64,000 nt of DNA from Methylotenera versatilis 7 (GTDB lineage Bacteria; Pseudomonadota; Gammaproteobacteria; Burkholderiales; Methylophilaceae). Below the pieces are notes generated by a model. That model saw only the letters and a list, made by a program, of their open reading frames with translations, did no database searches and was not told the origin of the DNA. Positions 18,841 to 31,000 of this stretch are shown piece after piece (within the stretch, counting starts at the first letter, position 1; each line of letters begins with the position of its first letter). The DNA lies in assembly GCF_000799165.1 (NCBI RefSeq), contig NZ_JUGF01000002.1, positions 1,116,001-1,180,000 on the forward strand, in the 5' to 3' direction. The translations under genes were made by a program, and so were the position numbers.

Positions 18841-19452
18841 ATGCAAACAGAGCAATTCGATAACATTAACAGCAAAGATCAACGAAAAGGACGCGCGATT
18901 TTTCTCATGATGCTCACTTTTTTTGTGGTGCCGATTGTCGCTGTTGTGTTGATGTTTAAATTTAACTTTAAGCCAGCAGGTCAAAGCCGTGGCGAGTTGG
19001 TTACACCACCTAAATTAATACAGACAACTGCAACCTTGCAAGATAGCAATGGCAAGGATAGTCATCAGTTTTGGCTTGAAAAGTGGAACATGGTTTATGT
19101 GACAGATACATGTGAAACCGCTTGTATGACGAAGTTAAGGGATATGCGTCAAATTCATGTGTCGCTGTATAAAGATATTCCGCGTACACAGCGTGTGCTG
19201 ATTACCAACGTGCAAGATTTGAGCAAAATTAAAAAAGACTTCCCTGATTTAACGGTGATTAATCAGCCTGCGGCAGATGTTAAAACATTAAGTGCGCAAT
19301 TTAATTTAAAGGGTGAAAATGCACTGGAATCAAATCGACTGTATTTTGTTGATCCATTAGGCCATGTGATGATGAGTTATCCAGCAAGCGCTGATCCTGC
19401 GGATATTCGCAAAGATCTAGCGCGACTTTTAAAATACTCTTGGGCGGCCTAG
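18841..19452 (+). CDS. membrane-anchored thioredoxin/SCO-like protein of the cox locus
   Basis: A 203-aa protein with one N-terminal membrane helix (AIFLMMLTFFVVPIVAVVLMFKF) and a periplasmic domain. The domain has a C-x3-C pair (DTCETACMTKLRDM), as in SCO copper chaperones, and ends with a FVDPLGHVMMSYP strand typical of thioredoxin folds. The SCO histidine ligand is not obvious, so a disulfide or copper handling role in CuA assembly is only inferred. It lies 60 nt after surf1 and ends directly before ctaA (no intergenic base), as in many betaproteobacterial cox loci. Confidence 0.75.
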   Translation: MQTEQFDNINSKDQRKGRAIFLMMLTFFVVPIVAVVLMFKFNFKPAGQSRGELVTPPKLIQTTATLQDSNGKDSHQFWLEKWNMVYVTDTCETACMTKLRDMRQIHVSLYKDIPRTQRVLITNVQDLSKIKKDFPDLTVINQPAADVKTLSAQFNLKGENALESNRLYFVDPLGHVMMSYPASADPADIRKDLARLLKYSWAA

Positions 19453-20469
19453 ATGTGGTTTAAACGCATTGCAATGTTAGGTGCCATTATGGCGTTGTGT
19501 GTGGTGGTCTTAGGCGCTTATGTGCGTTTAACAGATGCAGGCTTAGGCTGCCCTGATTGGCCGGGATGCTATGGCACGTTGACCGTACCGCAAAGCGAAG
19601 CGGCGATTCAGAAAGCGCAAACTAACTACCCACACAGCGTGATTGAAACAGGTAAAGCCTGGAAGGAAATGCTGCATCGGTATTTAGCTGGCACGCTAGG
19701 ATTGGTTGTATTAGCATTATTTGTATTGGCTTGGAAAAATGCCAAGCAAGCTAATCCGCAGATTAAAGTATCGCCATGGCTGACGTCTTTGTTACTTGTC
19801 ATTATTGTATTTCAGGCCGCATTAGGCATGTGGACAGTGACAATGTTGCTCAAGCCCGCGATTGTCAGTGCGCATTTATTGGGTGGTATGACAACTTTGG
19901 GTTTGTTGACGTGGATAGCGCATCGGCATTGGGGACAGTATTCCAATACGCTATATGCGAATACAATAAAACAATCTCAAGCATCTCGTTGGTTCATTCG
20001 TTTCGGCTTGCTGGTATTGTTTATACAGATATTTTTAGGTGGCTGGACAAGTACCAATTACGCTGCATTAGCCTGTACCGATTTTCCGACTTGTCATGGC
20101 GCATGGATGCCTGAAATGGATTTTAAAGATGCATTTCATTTAATCCGCGAATTAGGACAGAGCGCAGATGGCGGCAATTTAAGCTTGGCATCGATTACCG
20201 CAATTCAGTGGACGCATCGCATAGGCGCCATTATAACTTTGATTTACTTGGGGTTTTTAGCCTTAAATAGTTTAAAATACGCGCAATTAAAAAACCTTAG
20301 CATCTTATTAATTGCTGTGCTATTTACACAAATCGGCCTTGGCATTGCTAATTTAGTTTTGCATTTACCTTTGGTGTTAGCAGTAGGTCATAATTTGGGT
20401 GCTGCTTTATTGGTCATTATTTTGGTTATTTTTAATTCAAAAATTACTGGTAGAAAAATCAATCAATAG
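19453..20469 (+). CDS. ctaA: heme A synthase (COX15/CtaA)
   Basis: Converts heme O to heme A in the inner membrane. The 338-aa protein has eight hydrophobic helices, the N-terminal signature VRLTDAGLGCPDWPGCYG with its cysteine pair, a related second-half motif (ALACTDFPTCHGAW) showing the internal duplication, and conserved histidines in LHRYLAG, SAHLLGG, WTHRIGA and VGHNLGAA. It starts immediately after the preceding stop. Together with cyoE it supplies heme A for ctaD. Confidence 0.95.
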   Translation: MWFKRIAMLGAIMALCVVVLGAYVRLTDAGLGCPDWPGCYGTLTVPQSEAAIQKAQTNYPHSVIETGKAWKEMLHRYLAGTLGLVVLALFVLAWKNAKQANPQIKVSPWLTSLLLVIIVFQAALGMWTVTMLLKPAIVSAHLLGGMTTLGLLTWIAHRHWGQYSNTLYANTIKQSQASRWFIRFGLLVLFIQIFLGGWTSTNYAALACTDFPTCHGAWMPEMDFKDAFHLIRELGQSADGGNLSLASITAIQWTHRIGAIITLIYLGFLALNSLKYAQLKNLSILLIAVLFTQIGLGIANLVLHLPLVLAVGHNLGAALLVIILVIFNSKITGRKINQ

Positions 20470-20524
20470 CTACTGACAGCAACTAAAAACTGCACCATAT
20501 AAAATGAAATAAAGTGAGTATTAA

Positions 20525-21436
20525 TTGAGTCAAAAATCGAATATCAATACAGCCAGCACTCTACAAACTTTTGTGGCAAGTTTTAAAAACTTCTTCGCAT
20601 TGTGTAAGCCACGCGTAACGATGTTGATTGTGTTTACCGCGATTATTGGTATGTTCCTGGCAACACTTGGTATGGTGCCATGGCCGCTATTACTGGCGAC
20701 AACGGTTGGTATCGCTTTTGCGTCAGGTGCGGCGGCGGCTTTTAACTGCTTAATTGAGCATAAGATTGATGCGGTGATGGCGCGTACACGTGGCAGACCA
20801 CTGCCAACTGGCCAAGTTTCTCATACAGAAACAATGGTTTTTGCCACACTTTTAGGCGGTACAGGTTTATTAATTCTGTATCTATTTGTTAATCCCTTAA
20901 CAATGTGGCTGACATTCGCTACATTTGTGGGTTATGCCGTTATCTATACCATATTCTTAAAACCAGCGACCCCGATGAATATTGTGATCGGTGGCGCGTC
21001 AGGCGCAATGCCGCCAATATTGGGCTGGGCTGCCGTTAATAATGCGGTTTCGCCAGAATCACTGGTCATGTTTTTAATCATTTTTGCATGGACGCCACCG
21101 CACTTCTGGGCTTTGGCTTTATATCGTCGTGAAGAGTATGCAAAAGTAGGCATGCCGATGCTGCCTGTTACGCATGGCGAGGCATTTACGCTGTTACACA
21201 TTTTGCTATACACCATTATTTTAGTTGTAGTGTCTATCATGCCTTATGGCTTAGGTATGAGTGGTCTGATTTACTTGGTTTCTGCGATCTTATTAAATGC
21301 AGTTTTTCTGTGGTATGTCATTGGTTTGTATCGAAAATACTCTGATGATTTAGCGAAAAGTACGTTTAAATATTCTATCCTGTACTTAACCTTAATTTTT
21401 GCTGCATTATTGGTTGATCATTATTGGAGGATATAG
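20525..21436 (+). CDS. cyoE: protoheme IX farnesyltransferase (heme O synthase)
   Basis: UbiA-family prenyltransferase that adds the farnesyl group to heme B. The first Asp-type motif is [23 protein letters not shown] (about residues 75-98); the second region contains [19 protein letters not shown]. It has about nine membrane segments and 303 aa. The start is TTG 20525 (also called ctaB in some genomes); no ATG upstream of the first helix is in frame, and the next ATG (20622) would cut into the core. Confidence 0.94.
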   Translation: MSQKSNINTASTLQTFVASFKNFFALCKPRVTMLIVFTAIIGMFLATLGMVPWPLLLATTVGIAFASGAAAAFNCLIEHKIDAVMARTRGRPLPTGQVSHTETMVFATLLGGTGLLILYLFVNPLTMWLTFATFVGYAVIYTIFLKPATPMNIVIGGASGAMPPILGWAAVNNAVSPESLVMFLIIFAWTPPHFWALALYRREEYAKVGMPMLPVTHGEAFTLLHILLYTIILVVVSIMPYGLGMSGLIYLVSAILLNAVFLWYVIGLYRKYSDDLAKSTFKYSILYLTLIFAALLVDHYWRI

Positions 21437-21516
21437 ACAGTTTTTAATAGCTATCAAATGGTTAACTATGAATTAACCATGAGAATTTAATAAACTGTCT
21501 ATGTTAGTTGTTTGCT

Positions 21517-22788
21517 TTACGCTTTCGCTAATGCTTGTTCTATATCAGCGATGATGTCATCCACATGTTCTATTCCCACTGAAATGCGTACCATATCTTC
21601 ACTAACGCCAGCTTTCAGTAATTCGGCTGGGTTAAGCTGGCGGTGCGTAGTGGTCGCTGGGTGACATGCCAAGCTTTTTGCGTCACCGATATTAACCAGT
21701 CGAGTAATTAGCTGTAGTGCGTCAATAAAGCGTGCGCCACCTTCCTTACCGCCCTTAACTCCAAATGAGAGGATGCCAGAGGCTTTCCCGCTCAGATAGC
21801 GATGTACCAACGCATGTTCGGGATGATCACTCAAACCTGCATATTTGACCCATTGGACCTTGGCATGCTGGCGCAGATACTCGGCCACTTTTAGTGCGTT
21901 ATCGCAATGCCGCTCCATGCGTAGGGCTAAAGTTTCCAGCCCTTGTAGAATAAGAAAAGTATTGAATGGGCTGAGCGCCGCGCCAGTATTACGTAGCGGC
22001 ACAACGCGAGCGCGTGCAATGTAGGCCGCTGCACCCAGAACTTCCACGTAATTCACGCCATGGTAACTAGGGTCAGGTGTATTCAGGCTGGGAAAACGTT
22101 GCTTATGCTCGCCCCATGGGAATTTTCCGCTATCAATGATAATGCCACCTATCGAATTGCCGTGTCCACCTATGTACTTGGTCAACGAGTGCACAACAAT
22201 ATCCGCACCATGCTCAAACGGCCTATGTAATATAGGCGTGGCAACCGTATTATCGACAACGACGGGAATGCCGTGACGGTGTGCGATGTCACTAATGGCC
22301 TGAATATCAACGATGTTACCTAACGGGTTGCCTATAGACTCAGCGAATACCAACTTGGTTTTATCGTCAATCAGTGCTTCCAGTGCCGCTGGGTCGCGGT
22401 AATCAAAAAAGCGCACTTCTATGCCTTGCTTGGGCAAAGTGTGTGCAAACAGATTATACGTACCGCCATACAAGGTTGAAACAGAGATGATATTGTCACC
22501 AGCTTCGGCGATGGTTTGAATGGCGTAAGTAGTGGCTGCCATACCAGAAGCCACTGCCAGCGCGCCGATGCCTCCTTCTAATCGAGTCAGGCGCTCTTCT
22601 AGCACCGCCGTGGTGGGGTTCATAATACGCGTGTAGATATTGCCTTGTATCTTAAGGTCGAATAAATCCGCGCCATGCTGTGTATTGTCAAACGCATATG
22701 ACGTAGTTTGGTAAATCGGCACTGCCACCGCCTTGGTAGTCGATTCTGGGCTATAGCCTGCATGGATGGAGAGTGTTTCTAATCTCAT
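21517..22788 (-). CDS. metY: O-acetylhomoserine sulfhydrylase (PLP enzyme)
   Basis: Cys/Met-metabolism PLP enzyme making homocysteine from O-acetylhomoserine and sulfide. It is 423 aa, the length of the MetY group rather than the ~390 aa of MetB/MetZ. It opens [30 protein letters not shown], has the PLP lysine in [10 protein letters not shown], and ends with [19 protein letters not shown] good RBS (gcaggagca-type on the minus strand, about 22796-22803) supports the start. It stands alone between cyoE and the TPS island. Confidence 0.93.
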   Translation of the reverse strand: MRLETLSIHAGYSPESTTKAVAVPIYQTTSYAFDNTQHGADLFDLKIQGNIYTRIMNPTTAVLEERLTRLEGGIGALAVASGMAATTYAIQTIAEAGDNIISVSTLYGGTYNLFAHTLPKQGIEVRFFDYRDPAALEALIDDKTKLVFAESIGNPLGNIVDIQAISDIAHRHGIPVVVDNTVATPILHRPFEHGADIVVHSLTKYIGGHGNSIGGIIIDSGKFPWGEHKQRFPSLNTPDPSYHGVNYVEVLGAAAYIARARVVPLRNTGAALSPFNTFLILQGLETLALRMERHCDNALKVAEYLRQHAKVQWVKYAGLSDHPEHALVHRYLSGKASGILSFGVKGGKEGGARFIDALQLITRLVNIGDAKSLACHPATTTHRQLNPAELLKAGVSEDMVRISVGIEHVDDIIADIEQALAKA

Positions 22789-22899
22789 GTTTTTATGCTC
22801 CTGTGTGCTTGGTAAAAAGCTATTCTAGTTGTTTGGCTTGATTAATATAAAGTGTAGCATGCCAGTAACTTCATGATTTATATTGGTATTGTCTATTGG

Positions 22900-22916
22900 T
22901 ATAAGCGTGGCTTATA
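22900..22916. promoter_or_regulatory. candidate LysR-type (CysB-like) operator upstream of metY
   Basis: Perfect inverted repeat TATAAGC-GTG-GCTTATA, containing ATAAG / CTTAT arms and the T-N11-A spacing used by LysR-type regulators. It lies about 112 nt upstream of metY in the 258-nt divergent gap shared with the TPS transporter gene. Assignment to CysB or any sulfur regulator is inference. Confidence 0.35.
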
Positions 22917-23046
22917 TAGCTAAAGCTAAAGGTATTTAGTAGGTAACTTGATAAGTTTATTGCTTGTAAATTGCAAGACTCAAAAAGACTGATGTATTAT
23001 TTTGTGGCAAATAATAAAGTCGTCTAATTAACTAAGAATAATACAA

Positions 23047-24810
23047 ATGAAAATAATCAATAGGCTTGCGCTTTTTACGCTTCTTTTTGTGATTTTACCA
23101 ATCAGTGCAATTGCGGCTGATATCAATCAGATAGACACCAACACCCAGGAGCAAATACGACAACAGGAGCGGCAGCGTTTACTTCGCCAACAACAAGAGT
23201 TAAAACCTGACGTGCGTGATGCTGGTGAGCAATTCAAAGACTCAGCGCCTATTGTGACAGATGTTATTCCAGATAATGAGGCACCTTGTTTCATTATTAA
23301 TCAAGTTGAATTGGTAGGTGATTCAGCCGATCAATTCAGGTTCGCCTTAAATAAGGTATTAGACGATAAGTCAATTTTAGGCCGCTGTCTGGGTGCGGTT
23401 GGCATTAATGCTGTCATGGTGCGCGTGCAGAATGCCATTATTGCTAAAGGTTATGTCACTACGCGAGTATTAGCGGCGCCTCAAGATTTAAAGGCGGGTG
23501 TTTTGCAGTTAACGATTATTCCTGGACGTATCCATGCAATTCGATTCACACCAGATTCCAGTAAACGTGTCAGCACTTGGAGTGCGTTACCAGGCAGCAA
23601 GGGTGATTTACTTAATTTACGTGATATTGAGCAAGGCTTGGAAAATTTCAAACGTGTGCCTACTGCTGAAGCTGATATTCAGATTGAACCAGCGAGTACT
23701 GAAGATAATGCACCTGGTTTGAGTGATTTGGTTGTGCGCTATCAACAACGTTTTCCCGTGCGCATCTCACTCAATCTAGATGATAGCGGCTCAAAAACTA
23801 CTGGTAAATATCAAGGTGGTCTTACACTGTCGGGTGATAATCTACTGTCACTCAATGATTTAGTCTATGTGAACTACAACCATGATCTAGGTGCTGGCAA
23901 TACCGGTAAGCGAGGCAACGATGGTTATACCGCACACTATTCAGTGCCTTACGACAATTGGTTATTAAGCGCAACAACTTCCACCAACGACTTTTATCAA
24001 ACGGTTGCTGCCATCAATCAAACCTATGTCTTTAGTGGGCGCTCACAAAACGCTGAGATTAAAGTCAGTCGATTGCTTTATCGCAATAGCATCAATAAAA
24101 CGTTTGCCTCTCTAAAAGGTTTTTTACGTAAGTCGAATAACTACATTGATGATACGGAAATTGAAGTTCAACGCCGTCGTACTGCAGGCTGGGAGTTTGG
24201 TGTTAATCAAAGTTGGTATATTGGCCAGGCAGTGCTTGATTATAATCTTGCATATCGACGCGGCACTGGCGCTGATGATGCACTCCAAGCGCCCGAACAA
24301 AGCTTTGGTGAGGGCACATCACGCATGAAGCTATTGCTTGGCGATTTAAATCTCGCGGTACCTTTTCATGTCAGTACACCCTGGGGTCAGCAATCGCTTC
24401 AGTACAGCGCATCGCTGCGCGGTCAAACTAACTATACGCCGCTAACACCTCAAGACCGTTTCAGTATCGGTAATCGTTTTACTGTACGTGGATTTGATGG
24501 TGAACAAACACTGATTGCCGACAATGGATGGCTTATCCGTAATGAGTTGATTGCTCCGATTGCACAGTCTGGTCAGGCAGTTTATTGGGGGCTAGATTAT
24601 GGAGAAGTGGGTGGCCAATCCTCTAAAAATCTGATTGGTAAGTATTTAGCCGGCACCGTACTTGGATTGCGGGGAAGTGGCCAGTCTACTGGTTTAAAGC
24701 TATTGAGTGGATTGAGCTATGACTTGTTTTTGGCTAAGCCTATCAATAAGCCAAAAGGCTTTGAAACGCACGATATTGCCGCAGGCTTTAATTTTAATTA
24801 CGCCTATTAA
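23047..24810 (+). CDS. two-partner secretion outer-membrane transporter TpsB (ShlB/FhaC/CdiB family)
   Basis: Omp85-type transporter for the adjacent TpsA exoprotein. A signal peptide (ending SAIAA-D) is followed by a Gln/Arg-rich helix (QEQIRQQERQRLLRQQQEL), two POTRA domains (about residues 80-235, including GRCLGAVGINAVMVRVQNAIIAKGYVTTRV), and a 16-strand barrel with the L6 signature VRGFDGE at about 481-487. The protein ends in an aromatic C-terminal strand (FNFNYAY). It is 587 aa, usual for the family, and is expressed upstream of tpsA. Confidence 0.93.
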   Translation: MKIINRLALFTLLFVILPISAIAADINQIDTNTQEQIRQQERQRLLRQQQELKPDVRDAGEQFKDSAPIVTDVIPDNEAPCFIINQVELVGDSADQFRFALNKVLDDKSILGRCLGAVGINAVMVRVQNAIIAKGYVTTRVLAAPQDLKAGVLQLTIIPGRIHAIRFTPDSSKRVSTWSALPGSKGDLLNLRDIEQGLENFKRVPTAEADIQIEPASTEDNAPGLSDLVVRYQQRFPVRISLNLDDSGSKTTGKYQGGLTLSGDNLLSLNDLVYVNYNHDLGAGNTGKRGNDGYTAHYSVPYDNWLLSATTSTNDFYQTVAAINQTYVFSGRSQNAEIKVSRLLYRNSINKTFASLKGFLRKSNNYIDDTEIEVQRRRTAGWEFGVNQSWYIGQAVLDYNLAYRRGTGADDALQAPEQSFGEGTSRMKLLLGDLNLAVPFHVSTPWGQQSLQYSASLRGQTNYTPLTPQDRFSIGNRFTVRGFDGEQTLIADNGWLIRNELIAPIAQSGQAVYWGLDYGEVGGQSSKNLIGKYLAGTVLGLRGSGQSTGLKLLSGLSYDLFLAKPINKPKGFETHDIAAGFNFNYAY

Positions 24811-25092
24811 AATATCCGCTAATATTTTCCACCAAGCTATTATCTCTTTACAATATTTTATAATTAAGTTAACGATATTAGGGTATAAATATTGCTTATA
24901 AACTTCATGTGTGAATCGACAAAGATTGATCACACATGAAAGTAATAAATAATCAATCACTTAGCATATTTATTAGAGTCTGAAAATCAGATTCTTGGCT
25001 TGCTGTTAAGCAATTAACTGCGCAGATTTGTCACATCGCTGACGGTTTTTGCCGATTGATATTAAAAACTAATAATAAGATTGACAATAAAA

Positions 25093-28000
25093 ATGAATAA
25101 AAACCAATTTCGTATTGTTTTTAACCATGCTCGCGGTCTCATGATGGCAGTTGGCGAGCATGTTAAGTCCCATTCTTCGGCATGCGGCACAGGGTCTGTT
25201 GGGAAGAGCATAGATGTAGCAAAATCGCGCGATGCTCAACATACGGCGACTGTTCGACCGCTGATTTTTTCCGTGATGCTATCACTGGGTATGGTCGGTA
25301 TCGTGCCTAACACGCTCAGCATACATAATGCGCGTGCTGATATCATCGCAGACCAGGCTGCATCAGCAAATCACAGGCCTGTCATTGTCAGTGCACCTAA
25401 TGGCATCCCGCTGGTGAATATACAGACACCTAGTGCAGCAGGAGTTTCTCGCAATACTTATAGCCAGTTTGATGTAAATACTAATGGTGCGATTTTAAAT
25501 AATAGCCGCATCAACGTCCAAACGCAGCTAGGTGGTTTTGTGCAGGGCAATCCTTATTTAGCAGCAGGCACTGCGCGAATCATCCTGAATGAGGTCAATT
25601 CGCAAAACCCAAGTTTGCTTAATGGATATATAGAGGTTGCTGGCAGCCGTGCCCAAGTTGTAATCGCTAACCCTGCGGGCATTTCATGTGATGGTTGTGG
25701 CTTTATCAATGCAAGTCGCAGTACATTAACTACAGGTACGCCTGTTATTAATGGGGGCGACTTAATTGGCTATCGCGTTACGGGCGGGATAATTAACTTT
25801 CTAGGCACGGGTTTAGATGCCAGCCAATCAAATTACACCGATATTATTGCGCGTGCAGTTAACGTGAATGCAGGCGTTTTTGCTAATCATCTCAACGTTA
25901 TTACTGGCACAAATCAGGTCAATGTTGCTAGTGCTGGTGATATCAGCAGTGTTGTACCGATTACACCTATCAATACAGTCGCAAATCCCGTACCGGGCTA
26001 TGCATTAGATGTAGCAGCGCTGGGCGGTATGTATGCGGGCAAGATTCATATGATCGGGACTGAAGCTGGGCTTGGTGTGCGTAACGCGGGAATTATGGGC
26101 GCTGGCGTCGGTGAAATCAGCGTTTCTGCCGATGGCCTGCTGCAAAATACTGGTAGCATCACTGCAAAAACCGATATCCAACTCAATACGGTAGCATTGG
26201 AAAGCCCTGGCAGCATTGCCGCAGATGGAAATATCGCTATTCAATTGACTTCAGATTACACCCATACCGGAGAACTGCAGGCAGGCGGTAATCTCAATCT
26301 GCAAACCACGGGCGATATCACTAATCAATCGACTATTCTGGCCAGTCAATTACTCAGACTAAGTGTGCAAAATATCGAAAACACGGCCTCAGGCGAGATA
26401 GTCGGTGATGCAACGGAAATCCATGTCGCAGACACACTCACCAATCGCGGCCTGATTGATGGCGTGGACACCTTCATCAACGCAGACACGCTGACCAATA
26501 CCGAAACCGGCAGCATCTTTGGCGACCATCTCGCCATTCAGGTCGCGCATCTCAACAATAATGCGGGCGCTGTTATCGCGGCAAGGGACCGACTGGATAT
26601 TGGCGCCGCCAACATTGAGAACCGCGCCAATGGCCTGCTGTTCAGCGCGGGTGGTTTAGCTATTGGCTGCAGTCTTGATAGTAATGGCGAAGCAACTGGT
26701 TTAGCGGGTTCACTTATTAATGACGGTTCAACCATTGAAGCTCTGGGTGACGCAACCCTTGCCGTAACCGACCTGCAAAACCTCAATGCCAATTTGACCA
26801 CCCAGTTGGTCGTCACCGGAACAGGCAGTTTCGATCGCTTCACGCCGAGAGATACAGGGGTCATTTTGGATAGCGCAGATTATCCAGGCGCTCACATTGG
26901 CAATGTCAATGTAGAATGGCGAACAGCAGGTCCTTATTCCTTCAGGGAGTACACCCGCTACTTTGGTACAATAACCTCCTATGATACTCAGGTGCTTTCC
27001 TCAACGCCTGGCCAAATACTCTCTGGTGGTGATATGCAGATTAACGGTTCGGTACTGAATAGCGATAGCCAGATCATCGCCGGCGGCAATCTGGACATCA
27101 GTGGCGCGAATGTACAGAATCTGAACTCGGAAGGGCAGGCCATTACCAGCTATAGCGGCAGTGCCTATTATTACGACTGGGACGGCAACGATAATGATTA
27201 CGATGTGGACTATATCGGCGCCTACAACCCGCCCAATACCGTTGTCACCTACAACCTTTCCACCAGCCTTCTGGAAAGCAACTCTGCACCCACTGGCAGC
27301 GGTACTAGCGTTGCTTCGGCAGCCGTTCCGATTGTAACTGGCAGTCTGTTTCAGGCTAATCCCGATGTCGATGCTACTTACCTGATCGAGACCAACCCGC
27401 GTTTTGCCAATTACCGCACCTGGTTGAGCTCTGATTACATGTTGCAGCAACTCTCATTAGACCCAACTATGACGCAGAAACGGCTGGGCGATGGTTTTTA
27501 CGAGCAACGACTGATACGCGAACAGATTGCGCAACTCACCGGTCAACGTTTCTTAACGGGCTACGCCAGCGATGAGGCGCAATATCAGGCCTTGATGGCA
27601 TCTGCCGTCACACAGGCCAATGCACTGCAATTGATTCCTGGTGTTGCCCTCACTGCCGCGCAGGTCGCCCAGCTTACCTCAGATATCGTCTGGCTGGTCG
27701 AGCAGACCGTCACCTTGCCGGATGGCACGGTGACCCAGGCGCTGGTGCCGCAGGTGTATGTGCAATTACAAGCAGGAGATTTACACCCCAGCACCGGCAT
27801 CATGGCTGGCAATAGTGTCACCATGAACCTGTCTGGCGATGCCACCAATCAGGGGACGATTGCCAGTCGTACTTTCCTCGCACTCAATGCAGACAATATT
27901 CATAACATGGGCGGGCAGATAGCCGCAGATACAACACTATTAACTGCCGCCAACGACATCAACAATATCGGCGGCCAAATCGTCGCCAAAGATGCCTTGA

Positions 28001-31000
28001 TACTCAACGCTGGTAACGACATCACCCTTGCCAGCACCACGCAAAGCAGCAGCAATAGTCAAGGTACCAGTAGCTTTAGCCGCACCAATCTCGATCGGGT
28101 CGCAGGCCTGTATGTCAGTAACCCAGACGCTATCCTCCTCGCCAATGCTGGTAACGACATCCACCTGATGGCCGCCGCTATCCAGAACAGTGGTGCAGGC
28201 AGCCAGACCGTCATCAACGCTGGCCAGGATATCAACCTGGGCACAGTCACCATTGCCGAGCAGAACAGCAGCATCCGCAATACCAAGAACTTTGTGAAAC
28301 ACGGTGGCACGCAGGAAATCGGCAGCGTCATTGAGACAACCGGCGACATCACCTTTTACGCAGGTAACAACTTCAACGCCAGGGCCGCCAGCGTCAACAG
28401 TGAATCCGGTGCCATTGCTGTCATTGCTACCAATGACATCACCATCGAAGCCGGCCGCGAAACCAGCAACTTTGATACCGCCCGCAAGGTTAAAAAGAGT
28501 GGTACCTTCAACAGCACAACCAAAGAGCGGCGCGATACCTTCCGTGCGGATAACAGCATCTCCAGCAGCTTCAGTGGTGATGCCGTGAGCTTGCAGGCAG
28601 GTAACGACATCGGCATCTCCGGCAGCCATGTCGTCAGTGACAGCGGCACCGCCCTGCAAGCAGGCCACAATATCGACATTGCGGTTGCGGAAGATACCGC
28701 TTATGAGTTCCATGAGCGTAAAACCAAAAAGAGCGGCCTAAGTGCCAGCGGTGCCAGCATCAGCCTGGGCACACAGCAACTCAACACCAAACAGACTGGC
28801 GACAGCACCAGCCACACCGCCAGCACAGTGGGAAGTGTTGCCGGAGATGTTACCATCGAGGCAGGCAAGGCTTACACCCAGACCGGCAGCGATGTATTGG
28901 CACCGCAGGGCGATATCAGCATCACGGCACAGTCGGTGGATATCAATGCTGCGCAGAATAGCAACATCAACACGCAAGAAACCAAGTTCAAGCAGAGTGG
29001 TTTAACTCTTTCTATTCAAAGTAACGCGCTTAATCTTGCACAGAATGTTGCAGGAACGGTGCAGGCTACTTTGCAAAGCGAAAGCAACCGTAACAAAGCG
29101 CTGAACGCACTGCAAGCCTATGCCAATAGTGCAACACTCATGGAACAAGGCGGAGCAACCATTGATGCCATGAAGGCGGGCAATATGCAGGATGCTGCCG
29201 CTGCCGCAGGTGTCAAGTTGAGTATTAGCATCGGTAGCAGCAAAAGTGAAAGCTCAAGCAGCTCCAGTCTCACTACCCACCAAGGCAGCCTGGTCAAGGC
29301 CGGTGGCGATGTCATTATCAAAGCAACCCAGGATGATCTAACCGTTACAGGTAGTCAGATTGCTGCGGATAAAAACGTCACACTCGATGCTACCCGGAAT
29401 ATCAACCTGATCGCCAGTGCCGATACGGAAAACAATCGTAGTAAAAACAAATCCAGTAGTACCAGTATCGGGTTATCTGTAGGTATTACCAGCGAGGGTG
29501 CGGGTTTCAGTGTAGGCCTTGATGCCAGCCGTGGCAAAGGAAACGCCAATAGCGATAGTGTGACTTACAACAACACGCAGGTTTCTGCCGGGGAAACGCT
29601 TGCCTTGAATTCCGGCAACGACATCAACCTGATTGGCGCCAATGCTCGCGGCAAACAAGTGATTGCAGATATCAGAGGCGACCTTAATATCGAAAGCCTG
29701 CAAGATACGGCGACCAGTAAGGCCAAACAAAGCAACACGGGTATCAGCATCAGTGTACCGATTGGCGCAGGTACAGTTGGCGGCAGCATCAGCCAGAGCA
29801 AACAAAAGAGCAACAGCAACTACGCCAGTGTTTATCAGCAAAGCGGTATCAAGGCGGGTGAAGAAGGCTTTGATATCAACGTAACTGGCAACACCGACCT
29901 GAAGGGAGCAGTGATCGACAGCACTGCTGATGCAGACAAAAACCGCCTGACAACAGGCTCCCTGACGGTTAGCAACATCCAGAATCACATGGATGTCGAG
30001 GCCAGCAGTAGCGGTACTACACTCAGTAGCGACATGCTCACCAGTAAATATGCTGCGGCTAAAGGTCTTGCCAGTAATCTACAGAATCATGGTGAAGCAG
30101 ATATCAAAGACAGCAGCACTACCCTAAGCGCTATTGCCCCTGCCGACATCACCATTACTAATGAATCCGCACAGCAAGAACTCACCGGTAAAAATGCTGA
30201 GGAATCCATCGCTGCATTGAACCGGGATACAACGGATACCAATCGTGTGCTGGCAAAGCCGAATATGGAGGTTTTGCAGCAGGAAGCGCAGCAGGAACAG
30301 GCTGATAGATTATTACTTATTACAACTCTCTCGACATTTACGGATGAGTCTTTTAAAAAGATGTTTCTGACAAAAGCGAGAATGTTTGAAGTTGCAAGGG
30401 ATGATGAAGGCAAGATAATACTTGATAGCGAGGGTAAACCTATCATGCATGAATTGGATGAAACAGAGAAACTCAACTTGAAAGCAAATGGTGAGGACAA
30501 AAAACTGAATGTGTTCACCAATGGTATCTTTAATGATGAAGCTGCTGCTGGTAACTATTCCGTTCAAATGGCTGAAGCTCCAGTAGGGGAAAAGGTTTAT
30601 CTGGTGTATTTCCCCGATGCGAACAATTTCTTTTCTGAATTGCTTATAGCAGCATATCAAAAGAATCTAGAAAGCACCGCATTGGGGATTACTAATGCTA
30701 CGCAAGAAATTGTAAATCTATCTCAAATCTATGGGCAGGACGGACTTAACTTGATAGGTCACAGCCGCGGTGCAATGACAATTGGAAATGCTTTGGAGGT
30801 GCTCAAAACTATAGGGCTAGAAGATCCGCTTAGTAACACCAGTATAAAATTTGTGGGGCCGGCTTACTCTACACAAGAGGCGGCTAATACACTTAACACT
30901 TTAAGTGGGGGCAACCAAACAACAATACAGTTACAAAATCATATGGCTGACTTTGTGGGAAGGTTAATTGGCGATAATCAAGCCACCTATGGGGAAGTTT

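Noticed and set aside
22789-23046. SAM-type riboswitch in the metY leader
   Set aside because: No SAM-I, SAM-II or SAH conserved core was seen; only the LysR-like palindrome stands out.
27940-28713. Long antisense ORFs (up to 257 aa) within tpsA
   Set aside because: They arise from the biased, repetitive composition of the haemagglutinin region, lack RBS and family features, and lie opposite a continuous real frame.
29000-30000. CRISPR-like repeated units in tpsA
   Set aside because: The repeats are protein-level haemagglutinin units with irregular spacing, not short identical repeats with spacers.
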